DNA of 64,000 bases, taken from positions 1-64,000 of the forward strand of contig NZ_CAJZAR010000089.1 of the NCBI RefSeq assembly GCF_914484835.1, given 5' to 3'. Shown in pieces: positions 26,237-35,555 of the stretch (the stretch's first letter is position 1; each line of letters begins with the position of its first letter). Under the pieces are notes generated by a model that was given only the letters and a program-made list of their open reading frames with translations, did no database searches and had not been told where the DNA came from. A program made the translations under genes and the position numbers. This DNA comes from Paraburkholderia tropica (GTDB lineage: Bacteria; Pseudomonadota; Gammaproteobacteria; Burkholderiales; Burkholderiaceae).

Positions 26237-27145
26237 TTATCCTTTTATGCTCCCGCCCTTGTTCCTGTTTCGGTCCTCCCAGTCCTTCAGCGCTTTCGCC
26301 ACTGACGCTCCGGCACGCAACATGGAGGCAAATTTATTGAAGTTCGTACTCACGACGGCACCACCCGAGAGAGCCGCAGCAACACTCGGCAAGCTCAGCG
26401 AGATCACAAGAAAGGCAACCCCCATCACCGCTTCCTGAAGCACAGCAGCCGCGCCGGGGGTAGTGGTCGCGTGGCTCGTTGCAAAATTGACTTCCAGTTG
26501 GCCCGCGATCGCGTACAGCGGGACGAGGAGGATGTAGTTAGCAACCTGCGCTGTCCACGCTGTGAAGAAGTTTCGCGTTGCGGGAAAGAGCGCAAGGCTG
26601 ATGAAGATCGGCCCCAGAGCGAGCACGATCGTGAGCGAGAGCTTCGCAAGCAGGATGTACGCCGCCGCAATGCCAATGAACGGTATGCCCAGCAAGACAA
26701 TGACCGCATACATGCAAATCGCCACGATCCAGCCGGAGATGCCATGCGCGTTCTGGAAAAGCGTATCGATTCCAGTCAGGTAGGTATTGAGCAGCGCGTC
26801 GAGCCCTGAGCCGGAAACAGTGGTCCCGGTCACTGCGGTAGCCAGCTGATCGCCGAGGTTGTAGGCAAACGGGACGACGTACGTGGTGTAGTACGTCGCG
26901 TTCATTCCGAATGTCAGGACCGTGACCCAACCGATCATTCGCTGAAAGAAGTCGAGCATCGGTTCTTCCAGCGAATTCCCACGCCAGTATGAAAAGGTGA
27001 TCAGCAACAGGTAAATCAGAAAGCACACCGACATGATGCTGCTGATCAAAGAGATCACGTTCCCGGCACCAGTCGTAATCGTCGAAGTCAGATTCGCCTC
27101 AAACGAGGTGAACATGCTCTCGAAAATGGTAATTGTTGCGGCCAT
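26237..27145 (-). CDS. virB6: VirB6 polytopic inner-membrane protein
   Basis: 302 aa with several hydrophobic segments (about 28-55, 71-95, 145-190, 193-205, 245-270). The conserved TrbL/VirB6 core is visible (LSLTIVLALGPIFISLALFP, ATRNFFTAWTAQVANYILL). VirB6 forms part of the inner-membrane channel. It follows the Eex-like lipoprotein, the order seen in IncN/IncW-type systems. Confidence 0.9.
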   Translation of the reverse strand: MAATITIFESMFTSFEANLTSTITTGAGNVISLISSIMSVCFLIYLLLITFSYWRGNSLEEPMLDFFQRMIGWVTVLTFGMNATYYTTYVVPFAYNLGDQLATAVTGTTVSGSGLDALLNTYLTGIDTLFQNAHGISGWIVAICMYAVIVLLGIPFIGIAAAYILLAKLSLTIVLALGPIFISLALFPATRNFFTAWTAQVANYILLVPLYAIAGQLEVNFATSHATTTPGAAAVLQEAVMGVAFLVISLSLPSVAAALSGGAVVSTNFNKFASMLRAGASVAKALKDWEDRNRNKGGSIKG

Positions 27146-27163
27146 TTGGTTTTCCCAGGATTG

Positions 27164-27616
27164 TCAGAGCTTGCGCAACTGCACCACGCCGAGCAACGTG
27201 ATCGCGAACCAGCCCGTCGTCGAAACGAAAGTTCGCGGCTTGCCGTGGTCGGACCATCCGCACGGCACATGCACGAGCGCAATTTCGTTCGTCTGAACGC
27301 CACGCACATCGACATCAACCGAGCGGCGAACAAACGTCTCCAGATCAGCCTTCGTGAAAGCTCGCGTCGCTTCGTATTCGTCAGGCTGACCAAACGGTTT
27401 CATCGGACGCGACCAGACATCTCCGCTCATCTCATAGAGGACGTAGTCATTGCCGTTGCGCTCGACCTTGATGAACGGCGTCCACTTGCCGTCGCCCTTG
27501 ATGTCAGCGGCGTACGTGCCAGACATGTCTGCTTCTGCGAGATTCACGTGCTGACCGCACGCACCGAGAAATAGCGCGCACGAGACCGTCACCAGCGAAG
27601 CTAGATGGCGAAGCAT
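27164..27616 (-). CDS. Lipoprotein between virB5 and virB6, probable entry-exclusion protein
   Basis: 150 aa. The N-terminus ends in the lipobox LGAC (Cys20). The body is a soluble beta-rich domain and the C-terminus is hydrophobic (GWFAITLLGVVQL). In pKM101, R388 and related systems the gene between virB5 and virB6 encodes the entry-exclusion lipoprotein Eex, so context suggests it blocks redundant transfer into cells that already hold the plasmid. Sequence similarity to a named Eex could not be judged. Confidence 0.65.
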   Translation of the reverse strand: MLRHLASLVTVSCALFLGACGQHVNLAEADMSGTYAADIKGDGKWTPFIKVERNGNDYVLYEMSGDVWSRPMKPFGQPDEYEATRAFTKADLETFVRRSVDVDVRGVQTNEIALVHVPCGWSDHGKPRTFVSTTGWFAITLLGVVQLRKL

Positions 27617-27617
27617 C

Positions 27618-28283
27618 TCAGTTGTCCTCCAGCGTGCTCTTGAGCTCGTTTTCGTATTGCAACTCGGAGAGGTCTGATTCGCTCTGCTGTAACCTGCTGG
27701 CCATGTTTAGTCGCGTCTGCTCGTTCTGCACCATCGTCTGTTCGGCCTTTAATCGATTTGCCAGATCCGCCTTCGCGGAGGCGTCCTGCGTTGCGTCGGC
27801 CTTCACCATTAGCGCCTCGATGTTGTTCAACCGATCTATATTTGCGTTGTAGGCCGCCATCTGCATCGCCTTGTTCGCGGCCGTCACGTTGTAGACACGC
27901 TGTATGGCTGTTGTGGATCCTGCCGTCAGCCCCTCCGTGCTCTTGATTGAGTTCGTGGAGCTCGCGAGTGTCGACGAACTGCCGCTGCTGATGTTCGAGT
28001 AGATCGAACTCCATGAGTCCGGCAGATAGTTGTGCAGCGTGCTGGCGTCATTGAGAATCTGCCCGTAGCTGTGGTTGCCGGTGATCGCGGTGTACTGGCT
28101 GGTCAGCATGGTGTACTGAGCCTTCATCTGCTCAAGCTGCGACGTAAGAGTCGTGACCTGCTGCACAGCCTGGGCCAGCGTCAGCGCATCGGTGACCGGG
28201 ATCTGTGCGTGTGCAGCCGTCGCACCAAGTGCGGTAATGAGCGCAACGGTGAGCGCACGAATGATGCGAAAGATTGAGTTCAT
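27618..28283 (-). CDS. virB5: VirB5 minor pilus protein
   Basis: 221 aa. A signal peptide ends near AHA (residue 26). The mature protein is almost entirely helical and Gln/Ala-rich (TLAQAVQQVTTLTSQLEQMK), as in the TraC/VirB5 fold. VirB5 caps the T-pilus and helps target recipients. The stop is 1 bp from the Eex-like gene. Confidence 0.9.
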   Translation of the reverse strand: MNSIFRIIRALTVALITALGATAAHAQIPVTDALTLAQAVQQVTTLTSQLEQMKAQYTMLTSQYTAITGNHSYGQILNDASTLHNYLPDSWSSIYSNISSGSSSTLASSTNSIKSTEGLTAGSTTAIQRVYNVTAANKAMQMAAYNANIDRLNNIEALMVKADATQDASAKADLANRLKAEQTMVQNEQTRLNMASRLQQSESDLSELQYENELKSTLEDN

Positions 28284-28300
28284 GTTTTCACTCCGATAAT

Positions 28301-28318
28301 TTTTCGCCTGCGCGAAAA
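28301..28318. promoter_or_regulatory. Dispersed palindrome, copy 1 (TTTTCGCCTGCGCGAAAA)
   Basis: An exact 18-bp palindromic site between virB4 and virB5. The same text recurs at 35494 and, inverted, at 39441, with a variant at 44358. Possible binding site for a plasmid ParB/KorB-type protein, or a hairpin. Confidence 0.55.
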
Positions 28319-28322
28319 TCCG

Positions 28323-30845
28323 TCAGGCCATTTCCGCCATCGCAGCCCGGAAACTCCGGTCTTCTGCTTCGATGCGTTTGCGTCGGTCCGCCACGCGCGT
28401 ATCGAGGATGTGCTGCCACTTCGAACGATCCGTCCCATACTCGGGCAGGAGCTTTGCGATCTGCCTGTTGATGAATACGCGCTCGAGGAACGGCTCGCGC
28501 CAGGCGTCTGGGTCTTCGCCGTGTTCCGCGATGGCAGCTTCCATGAGCGCCACGCTTTCGATGCTTGCCGAGAGCACAGCAATTTCATCGTCGAATCCCT
28601 TCAGGTCGAGAGTCGCGAACGCGGACTGGTTTGATTGCTTGACGAGGAACGTTCGCGAAGCCTTGCCGAGCTTCTTTAGCTCTGCAAATTCTTTTTCGGT
28701 CAGACCGCATGCCTTGTATTCGCTCCACTCAGCAGCCGGGTCAGGCAGGAAAATCTTCGTGGCCGTCTGGCTGCGGATCAGCGGGAAAATCTCGCTCTGC
28801 ATTGCCTGCGCAGGTTGTTGTGTCACCAGCACGAGGAATTCACCTGCCTTCCGGCCCGCAGCGAGCGCCGCTTCCATCATGCGGCGTGGCATTTCGAACT
28901 TGATCGGCATCCAGAATTCTTCGACGATCGTGCAGAGCAACTGGCCTTCTCGCTGCATCAGCTTTTTCAGATGCAAGAGATAGGTGAAGACTGGCTCCGC
29001 TGGCTCGTAGCGGTCGCGCAGGAATGCGGTGATGTCGATGCCGATTCGCTTTTGCGTCGTCACGTCGAGCATCGTGCCCGGCACGTTGTCGAACACCCAG
29101 GCATATCGGCCTTCAGCTGCATGGCACCACTGAGAAAGTCGAAGCGAGAGGCAGTCTCCGCCGGTGTAGGGGATGCTCTCCAGAAGGCGGCTGAACACGC
29201 GCTGCTCCACGACCTTGAGCTCCATGATCGTGTCCACCGCCTTCTTGATCTGGTCCTTTTCGCTGGCAGTGAGCTTGCCCTCGTTGTCCTTGCCGCACAT
29301 GCCGACCAGGTCATAGAGAAACTGACGATTGCCAGGCGTATCTTCGAGCTCGAACGGGGCCAGCCCGGTCGGTACACCCTCGGTCAACGTGATGTAGCTG
29401 CCACCAAGCTGACGGATGAAGATTTCCATGCCGCGACCGATGTCGAGTGCAAAGATCATCGGATCAAAGCGCTCCACAAACGCAACCATCGCAAGCTGCG
29501 TAGTGGTCTTGCCTGTGCCGGTCGACCCCAGAAACAGCGTGTGCCCGGCAATCTTCTCGCCAGCGTTGTTATCGTCGTCGCGCGTCGCGTGATAGTTGAA
29601 GCTGTACAGCTTCTTCGAGGTGGTTTGCAGCGGCATCACGGCCGTGCCGTCGCCGAGCGGATTGCCGCGCGACTTGCCTGCCGAGTAATCGTGCAGGGTG
29701 AATGCGCACGCAAGGCTGCGCGACGACTTCGGCATCGGTCTGGGGAGCTTGCGCGCGCCGGGAACCTGGCTGAAGTACGTGAACGGTGCCGAGGCGGTCG
29801 CCTTCACCCAGCCGAAGCCGCACTCCCCCTTCGAGCGCACTTTGACGAGGTCGCCGTTATCGAGCGCCCGTTTGGCCGTCGGCCCATAAACGACCAGCGC
29901 GCCGTGGTAATCGCCAAAGGCGAGTTCGTTCGATGCCACGTACTTACGCGCATCTTCGAGCTCCGTCACCTGGTGCGTCGCCTTGTCGTTCGCAGACTGG
30001 AGCTTGTTGATCTGACCCGTGATCGCCTTGTCCGCCTGGTAGCTCGTCATGCTGCCAAACGATTGCGTGATCGTGAATTCAACCGGCAGGGACAGCAGCG
30101 GATTGAGTTGCCCCCACCCAGCCTTCGGAAAGTCCTTCAGGTCATAGCAGGTTGCGTACTTCGTTCCAGTGTCCGTACGGATTTCCAGAACCTCATAGCC
30201 GAAATGCAGCCACGCGTCAGGAATGAGTTCCGCGCCCGGTGCGGTCGTCACGGCCACTTCCTGCTCTTCGCCGTTGACCAGTTCGCTATAGAACTTGTAA
30301 GCGTTCGAGAACTGGATGCCGTTACGTTCGAAGGTTTCGAGGAATTCAGGATCGTAGGCAGCCAGCTGCTTTTCCATGCCGTCTGCCATCTGCTCGATCT
30401 GCTTCAGGCCGTCGTCGAAATCGTCGTAGCTGAACAGCAGCGTGATGTAGAACGCGTTCTCGAAATACTCGCCCTCGCGAAAGCGCTGGAGATATTTGAA
30501 GGCGAAGCGCTCACAGAACTCGGAACTGAAGGCATAGCGACCATTGAAGCTGACCTTGCGTCGGCGGAACGTGGTCCACAACTGGACCTTTCGCCCGTGA
30601 TCCCGCCCGAGTGCCGTCAGCATGTCCGTCAGGTTCTCGAAGGCAGACTCAAGAACCTGATCATTGACCGACTCGAATGGGATGCCCATTAGCTTGATGT
30701 TGAAGAACATGCGCCGGTCTTCCATCGTCGAGATACGACGCGAGATCGGGCGGCCCACCTTCGGCATCCACTCTGCAACGGGCGGCATGTTGCGGATGAG
30801 ATTCTCGATAGGCGTGCTACTGAGTTGCGCTGACATCAGGTTCAA
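28323..30845 (-). CDS. virB4: VirB4 ATPase
   Basis: 840 aa, full family length. Walker A (FLGSTGTGKTTTQL) lies near residue 440 and the Walker B-like LLCTIVEEFWMP near 640. The N-terminal half fits the CagE/TrbE/VirB domain. VirB4 energises pilus assembly and substrate transfer at the inner membrane. Overlaps virB3 by 4 bp. Confidence 0.94.
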   Translation of the reverse strand: MNLMSAQLSSTPIENLIRNMPPVAEWMPKVGRPISRRISTMEDRRMFFNIKLMGIPFESVNDQVLESAFENLTDMLTALGRDHGRKVQLWTTFRRRKVSFNGRYAFSSEFCERFAFKYLQRFREGEYFENAFYITLLFSYDDFDDGLKQIEQMADGMEKQLAAYDPEFLETFERNGIQFSNAYKFYSELVNGEEQEVAVTTAPGAELIPDAWLHFGYEVLEIRTDTGTKYATCYDLKDFPKAGWGQLNPLLSLPVEFTITQSFGSMTSYQADKAITGQINKLQSANDKATHQVTELEDARKYVASNELAFGDYHGALVVYGPTAKRALDNGDLVKVRSKGECGFGWVKATASAPFTYFSQVPGARKLPRPMPKSSRSLACAFTLHDYSAGKSRGNPLGDGTAVMPLQTTSKKLYSFNYHATRDDDNNAGEKIAGHTLFLGSTGTGKTTTQLAMVAFVERFDPMIFALDIGRGMEIFIRQLGGSYITLTEGVPTGLAPFELEDTPGNRQFLYDLVGMCGKDNEGKLTASEKDQIKKAVDTIMELKVVEQRVFSRLLESIPYTGGDCLSLRLSQWCHAAEGRYAWVFDNVPGTMLDVTTQKRIGIDITAFLRDRYEPAEPVFTYLLHLKKLMQREGQLLCTIVEEFWMPIKFEMPRRMMEAALAAGRKAGEFLVLVTQQPAQAMQSEIFPLIRSQTATKIFLPDPAAEWSEYKACGLTEKEFAELKKLGKASRTFLVKQSNQSAFATLDLKGFDDEIAVLSASIESVALMEAAIAEHGEDPDAWREPFLERVFINRQIAKLLPEYGTDRSKWQHILDTRVADRRKRIEAEDRSFRAAMAEMA

Positions 30846-31222
30846 TCCTCCTGTGACATGGCTTGTGCGGCTTCACGATGGGCACGTGCATAGGTTTCGA
30901 CGTGACGGCCGTAGCGGATCGGCGATAACGTGAGCGTCTTGCCGTACATCGCGTAAAAGCGGCGCTGCATCACACAGCGGATTTCCAGACCGAGAATGCG
31001 CAACGCCTGGTCGTCGGTCGCGCAGAGCTGCTTGAAGTAGAGGAGCACCGGCGCGCCGGCGCACCCGAACAGCAGTCCACCAGGACCAAGCGTTGCCCCT
31101 CCAACCATCGAGACGACGAGCGCAGCGACAAAGACGACCAGAGCGGGCATCAGCGGAATGCCAAGGATCATCGGCATTCGGGAGAGCCCGGCGTAAGACG
31201 GATAAAGGGTTTTCTCGGCCAT
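30842..31222 (-). CDS. virB3: VirB3 inner-membrane protein
   Basis: 126 aa. Adjacent hydrophobic segments near residues 17-55 (MILGIPLMPALVVFVAALVV) and a VirB3-like N-terminus (LYPSYAGLSRMPM) fit the family. VirB3 associates with VirB4 at the channel base. Four base pairs overlap virB4, and the gene starts 3 bp behind virB2. Confidence 0.88.
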   Translation of the reverse strand: MAEKTLYPSYAGLSRMPMILGIPLMPALVVFVAALVVSMVGGATLGPGGLLFGCAGAPVLLYFKQLCATDDQALRILGLEIRCVMQRRFYAMYGKTLTLSPIRYGRHVETYARAHREAAQAMSQED

Positions 31223-31225
31223 GAC

Positions 31226-31546
31226 TTAGCTCGTGAAGAGTGCCCAGAGATACGGGCCAAGCACGCCGACCGTCGAGCCGACCACTGCGACCTTGAGGCA
31301 GGCGCCGGCGAAATCGGACCAGTGCTCGCGGTCCGTGAACGCCATTGCGCCCTTGTAAAGCAGGTAGCAAAGGGCGACGACGCCGATGAAGCTGTAGAGG
31401 AATGTCTTGAAGGTCGTGGCCGCCGTGGTTCCCGAGTCGAGGCCACTTGCGTGTGCCTGCTGCACGCACGCGAGGGCGAGGACCGCCCCCGCCCCGATCG
31501 CCCGCTTCAAGCTGCTGCTGGTTTTCATACGTGTTTTGATTTTCAT
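31226..31546 (-). CDS. virB2: VirB2 major pilin
   Basis: 106 aa. A long signal sequence ends near AHA (about residue 33). The mature 70 residues contain two hydrophobic helices (TFLYSFIGVVALCYLLYKGA and CLKVAVVGSTVGVLGPYLWA), the plan of TrbC/VirB2 pilins. The start at 31546 is preferred because AGGA lies 9 nt upstream. An internal Met (MKTSSSLKR) is an alternative. Confidence 0.88.
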   Translation of the reverse strand: MKIKTRMKTSSSLKRAIGAGAVLALACVQQAHASGLDSGTTAATTFKTFLYSFIGVVALCYLLYKGAMAFTDREHWSDFAGACLKVAVVGSTVGVLGPYLWALFTS

Positions 31547-31593
31547 CGTTAGTGGTCCTACTTGATTCCGGCTCGATTTCTGCAAACGTCGAC

Positions 31594-32268
31594 CTAGCGC
31601 TTAAAGTCTCCGAACGCATCCCAACCGGTATCGTCCGACTCCGGTTGCGCCTGCCCCTGAGCCGGGTCCGAGGCAGTGGGATTCTTTTCATGTTTGGCGG
31701 CGACTGCCCTGCTCGCCTTTGGCGCGGCAGCAACACTTTGCTTCGCCGACTGGGCGGTGGTCACAACGTCCATGACCGCACGTATCGCAGGCACCGTGTC
31801 GACAGAGAGCGCATTGAACGCGACACGCTGCACATAGCTGGTGCCACCGAAGTCGCGTTTCAGGCCGGTCTTGAAGTTGCCGCTGTAGTAGCAACTGATC
31901 GCGGCCTTGAGCGCGGGGCCACCGGGGCCGAGCATTCGTGCCGCACGCGCATAGCAGTCGGTGAGGATGGCCCCGCCGGCTTTGAGATTCAGACAGGGAT
32001 CGAATGCCGTCTCGTAGGTCATCCCGTACTTCGCGAGATTGGTGCGGTTCACCTGACCCAGCCCCATGCTGAAGTTGATCCCCTGCGACTCCAGCGAGTG
32101 CGCTGTCGCAACCGCTTCAGGAAGGCTGCGCGGTTGACGCACGAGGTGCCCACCCACCACACCGATCGCGTACGGATTGAATGCGGACTCTGTGCGCACC
32201 ACGGCAGCGAGCGTCGTCGGGTCTACGGTTGGCGCGCATTGGTGCGCCAACGTCACAAAATCAATCAT
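31594..32268 (-). CDS. virB1: VirB1 lytic transglycosylase
   Basis: 224 aa from the start MIDFVTLAHQCAPTVDP. The SLT catalytic domain includes the glutamate in VVRTESAFNPYAIGV, then SMGLGQVNRTNLAKYG and AISCYYSGNFKTG. It opens the cell wall for T4SS assembly. A longer frame back to 32421 exists but its N-terminus is Arg-rich and not conserved-looking, so the shorter start is preferred. The C-terminus is Ala/Pro-rich, as in other VirB1 proteins. First gene of the transfer operon. Confidence 0.88.
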   Translation of the reverse strand: MIDFVTLAHQCAPTVDPTTLAAVVRTESAFNPYAIGVVGGHLVRQPRSLPEAVATAHSLESQGINFSMGLGQVNRTNLAKYGMTYETAFDPCLNLKAGGAILTDCYARAARMLGPGGPALKAAISCYYSGNFKTGLKRDFGGTSYVQRVAFNALSVDTVPAIRAVMDVVTTAQSAKQSVAAAPKASRAVAAKHEKNPTASDPAQGQAQPESDDTGWDAFGDFKR

Positions 32269-32421
32269 CACGTCCAGCCCTTCCAGCTCTAGTCGCGTCG
32301 ACCAGCAGGCGGCAGCCAATGCAGCCGTTAGGGCTACCTGTGCTCGCGTATGCCAGTTCCCGTCTTGAACATGACGGGCTGCGGTATGTTGAAATGACGC
32401 ACGCCGCAATAACTTTCGCAT

Positions 32422-32619
32422 AAGCGTGCTTGGCGCGTCACTTTAACATGATGTTTCGCGATAGGTCAGAAGAATTCGATTTTCGGCTTTTATATGACGT
32501 GATGCGTCATGTTCAGCTGCTTTTAGCCGATTTTAGGGGCTTTGCAGGCGGCGTGATGCGGGAAGAAAACTTGCGCGGCACGCCAGTTCTCTGTAAAGTT
32601 CGCCGTTAAATCTAGGAAA
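32422..32619. promoter_or_regulatory. Divergent control region of the T4SS operon and its regulator
   Basis: The plus-strand regulator has TTGCGC-17-TAAAGT just upstream. The minus-strand transfer promoter is less clear; TAAAGT in TCATGTTAAAGTGACG is a candidate -10. Centred between them is the dyad ATGACG-TGATG-CGTCAT (32494-32510), repeated in the origin of replicon 2 at 49564 and 49638. A GCGTCAC half-site lies at 32437. Confidence 0.55.
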
Positions 32620-33561
32620 ATGACCTGCTACGACATGACGGACATGACGGACGAGAGCAACGCCGACGAGGCGGCTAAAGGTGCCGATGCGGACAAGGCC
32701 GCCGAAGCTGTCGCGATTTCAAATCGCGTCAAGGCCTTGATGGAAAGACATGACGTGCCCAAGCGCGCGCAGGCTGGCAGGCTGAGTGAAATACTGCAAC
32801 TGACGTTCTCAGCTGCAAGCAGGAAAATGAAGGGCCAACTGCCTTGGACAACCAGTCAGCTGATCAAGGTTGCCGAGGCGTTCGGCGAGCACGTTAGTGT
32901 TCTCGTTGATATGCCCGCGTCGGCCGCCGTGGAGTCAGAAAGCACACGCTATGACGCTGCACTTTTTTTCGGTCAGGAACCGGAGACGTGTACCGCGTGG
33001 ATCAATGACCGGCAGGAGATACACCGCAAGGACGCGGGTACCTATGTCGCGCGCAAGCTTAACGAAGCCTGGTTCGTCTACCGCACCACGGACGCGCCTG
33101 AAGGCGGCGGTCCGCTCTATCCCGTGCGCCTGATTGAAATCCGTGACTCAGGGCCGCGCGTGCGACTCCCCAACGTCGCGGTTCTGGACGATGACAAGCG
33201 GGATCACAGCGCGGAAAACCTTGCCGAGACACTGAAGGCGCGCGGCTTTGACGCCATCCCGTACACCAACGATGATGACGTGCGCGCAGCGCTGCAAACT
33301 CACCTCTTCGACGCGTTTGTGCTCGACTGGGTGCTCAGCCCATCGAAGAATGCCGCAGCTCTGATCCGCCACATTCGCAGCAGCGGTACCGCGAGCAGCG
33401 ATGCCGCAATTTTCATTCTGACGGGCAAGCTGAAGGACGGCACCGCCTCGGAAGATGAGATCGCTAAAGTCCAGCTCGAACAGCGCTGCTACCTCATCGA
33501 AAAGCCGGTGCGCCCTCAATCGTTCGCAGCCGAGCTTGCGAACGCGATCGACCGTCGTTAA
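32620..33561 (+). CDS. Response regulator with N-terminal BetR-like helix-turn-helix
   Basis: 313 aa. A BetR-type DNA-binding domain lies at about 33-98 (NRVKALMERHDVPKRAQAGR, TTSQLIKVAEAFGEHVSVLV), a linker follows, and a receiver domain lies at about 184-310. The receiver has its acidic pair at D190/D191, phospho-acceptor D236 (FVLDWVLS) and the conserved Lys in LIEKPVRP. The HTH-before-receiver order is unusual. It is divergent from the T4SS operon and convergent with the hybrid kinase, so it probably controls transfer. Confidence 0.8.
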   Translation: MTCYDMTDMTDESNADEAAKGADADKAAEAVAISNRVKALMERHDVPKRAQAGRLSEILQLTFSAASRKMKGQLPWTTSQLIKVAEAFGEHVSVLVDMPASAAVESESTRYDAALFFGQEPETCTAWINDRQEIHRKDAGTYVARKLNEAWFVYRTTDAPEGGGPLYPVRLIEIRDSGPRVRLPNVAVLDDDKRDHSAENLAETLKARGFDAIPYTNDDDVRAALQTHLFDAFVLDWVLSPSKNAAALIRHIRSSGTASSDAAIFILTGKLKDGTASEDEIAKVQLEQRCYLIEKPVRPQSFAAELANAIDRR

Positions 33562-35411
33562 TTCCTCTCTCGCACCATGATCGCCCGTAGTGCCGTTGCA
33601 AGCTGCACGGCACGCACGGGCTTCTGAAGCTGCGCATCAAAGAATGCCTGGTCCTCAGGCGATAGCAGTTCCGTTGAGTACGCGCTCACCCCGACGATCG
33701 TTACTGTCCGGTTCATCGTCACGCCCCGACGAATCCTGCGCGCTACTTCGATTCCATCCATCCCCGGCATTTGAATGTCCAGCAGAACGACGTCATACGT
33801 CGATTCTGCAATGGCTTCGAGTGCTTCCGCCCCACTGCTAACGACGTCCACCGTCGCCAGCATCGCGAGCGCCGTATCTGCGAGGGATTCGCGCGCGGAT
33901 TCGGTGTCGTCGACGATCAGTACGGCTTTGCCCTGTAGAGGCGCGTGAACCAGTGGCCCCGGCGCGGGAAGTGTCTGGCGCACGATCTCAACAGGCAGCG
34001 ACACGTGGACAGTGGTTCCGCGACCGGTGTCACTGTCAACCTTGACCCACCCTCCGAGAAGTTCGGTCAGGCCCCGGACAATCGCCAGTCCGATACCGGC
34101 GCCCTCGTGGACACGGGTATGGGACTCGTCGAGGCGAACAAACGGCTTGAACAGTTCGTCGATCGCATCGCGAGGAATGCCAGGTCCCGTGTCGGACACA
34201 TTGAGCGTCAGACGATCGCCCTCAACCATTTGACTCACGCTCATTTCGACGCGCACCGACCCCTGGTCGGTATAGCGGATGGCATTGCTTAGAAGATTTC
34301 CAAGGATTTGCCGAATCCGCGCCGGGTCAGATCTGCACGGCCATGATTCGCCGGCAGTGGCCAGCTGGAGCGCAAGCCCCTTTCTCCCCGCCTCTTCGCG
34401 AGCATCATCGATGAGCGATTCCGCGAGCTCCAATGGATCGAACAACTCGGGCCGTAACGCAAGACGCCCGGCATCGAGGCGGGCGTAGTCCGTCAGGTCT
34501 TTCATCTGCGAGTCAAGGCGCTCCGCTGCCAGTGCGAGACGGCGCACCATGATTGCGTCGGTGTCAGGGAATTCGCGGTTCGCCAGCACATCGGTCACGC
34601 TCAGAATGCTTTGAAGCGGCGTACGCAACTCATGACCAAGCGTGCCGAGAAATGCGTTCTTTGCACGCGCCGACTTCTGCGCTTCGATACTTGCCTGACG
34701 CACCTCTTCGATTGCCTGCTCTTGCTGGAACGTGAGCTTCTTTTCCTGCGCGAGCAAGGCCTGTTTGCGTCTCAGTAGCGCAAGGAGCGTCGCGAGGGTC
34801 GCGATTAACATCGCGCCCAGTGCGACAAGCGCAATGACGAGATAGCGGCGCTTGTTCGTTACCGTTTGGGTCATCGCCTCCCGGCGCAGCTGCTCAGCGT
34901 TCGCGGCAGCGCGCTTCACGTCGTCCATCGGTGACTCCAGTCCGTCCAGACTGGTCACCAGGCCACGGACCTCACTGGTGTGGGCGCCGACATGGTCTTC
35001 CGGCAGTGTGCTGACTGCTGCACTGGTGTGTTTGATAATTTCGCCGACTTCGCCCAGCGCGTGTTCATAGCCCGGCGTGTTTCGAAGCATTGAACCGCGC
35101 TCCGATCCAGCAAGTTGGGCAGCGCTGTTGAACTTCTCCTGCAAGAGATGGAACCGCTTTCGAACCACCGAAGCAGTTGTCAGGCCTGTGCTATATCGAA
35201 GCAGTGCCCCTTCGGCCCCTTGCCGCGCATCCTGCAAATCGGCGATCGGCTGATAGACGTTGTCAGGACCGGCGAGGCTTTCCAGTCCCGTTGGTTCCGA
35301 GACGAGCGACCACGCAAATCCGATCGATGCCGAGATCGATGCAACGAGCGCCGCGCCAGCGGCCCACATACCCAATCGTTGCCATAGCTGCAAAAACACA
35401 ATCCCGAACAC
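33558..35411 (-). CDS. Hybrid sensor histidine kinase with receiver domain
   Basis: 617 aa. An N-terminal transmembrane helix (about 15-37), a helical periplasmic sensor (about 45-180) and a second helix (about 190-213) precede the kinase. H260 (FLGTLGHELRTPLQS), the N box (GNLLSNAIRY), DTGPGIP and GAGIGLAIVRGL are all present. A C-terminal receiver carries D545 (VVLLDIQMPGMDG). It faces the regulator gene and the stop codons overlap by 4 bp (TTAA). No Hpt domain is seen nearby, so relay to the regulator may need a host Hpt. Confidence 0.88.
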   Translation of the reverse strand: MFGIVFLQLWQRLGMWAAGAALVASISASIGFAWSLVSEPTGLESLAGPDNVYQPIADLQDARQGAEGALLRYSTGLTTASVVRKRFHLLQEKFNSAAQLAGSERGSMLRNTPGYEHALGEVGEIIKHTSAAVSTLPEDHVGAHTSEVRGLVTSLDGLESPMDDVKRAAANAEQLRREAMTQTVTNKRRYLVIALVALGAMLIATLATLLALLRRKQALLAQEKKLTFQQEQAIEEVRQASIEAQKSARAKNAFLGTLGHELRTPLQSILSVTDVLANREFPDTDAIMVRRLALAAERLDSQMKDLTDYARLDAGRLALRPELFDPLELAESLIDDAREEAGRKGLALQLATAGESWPCRSDPARIRQILGNLLSNAIRYTDQGSVRVEMSVSQMVEGDRLTLNVSDTGPGIPRDAIDELFKPFVRLDESHTRVHEGAGIGLAIVRGLTELLGGWVKVDSDTGRGTTVHVSLPVEIVRQTLPAPGPLVHAPLQGKAVLIVDDTESARESLADTALAMLATVDVVSSGAEALEAIAESTYDVVLLDIQMPGMDGIEVARRIRRGVTMNRTVTIVGVSAYSTELLSPEDQAFFDAQLQKPVRAVQLATALRAIMVRERN

Positions 35412-35493
35412 GCGGACAGACCTTCCCTTTTGTAAGTTACGCCGTCGGCCCTGACGGCACCGGGAGCGTACACGGTTTGATGGCTCCCGCCAA

Positions 35494-35511
35494 TTTTCGC
35501 CTGCGCGAAAA
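35494..35511. promoter_or_regulatory. Dispersed palindrome, copy 2 (TTTTCGCCTGCGCGAAAA)
   Basis: Identical to copy 1 and extended by AA/TT to 22 bp. It lies in the 144-bp gap between the kinase start and the rep-like gene stop, where it could be an operator for the kinase or a hairpin ending rep transcription. Confidence 0.55.
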
Positions 35512-35555
35512 TTATGACCGTATAAACAAATAGGGACAAATGTATGCGGTGCGAA

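Noticed and set aside
28815..30692. 625-codon plus-strand frame
   Set aside because: Antisense shadow of virB4.
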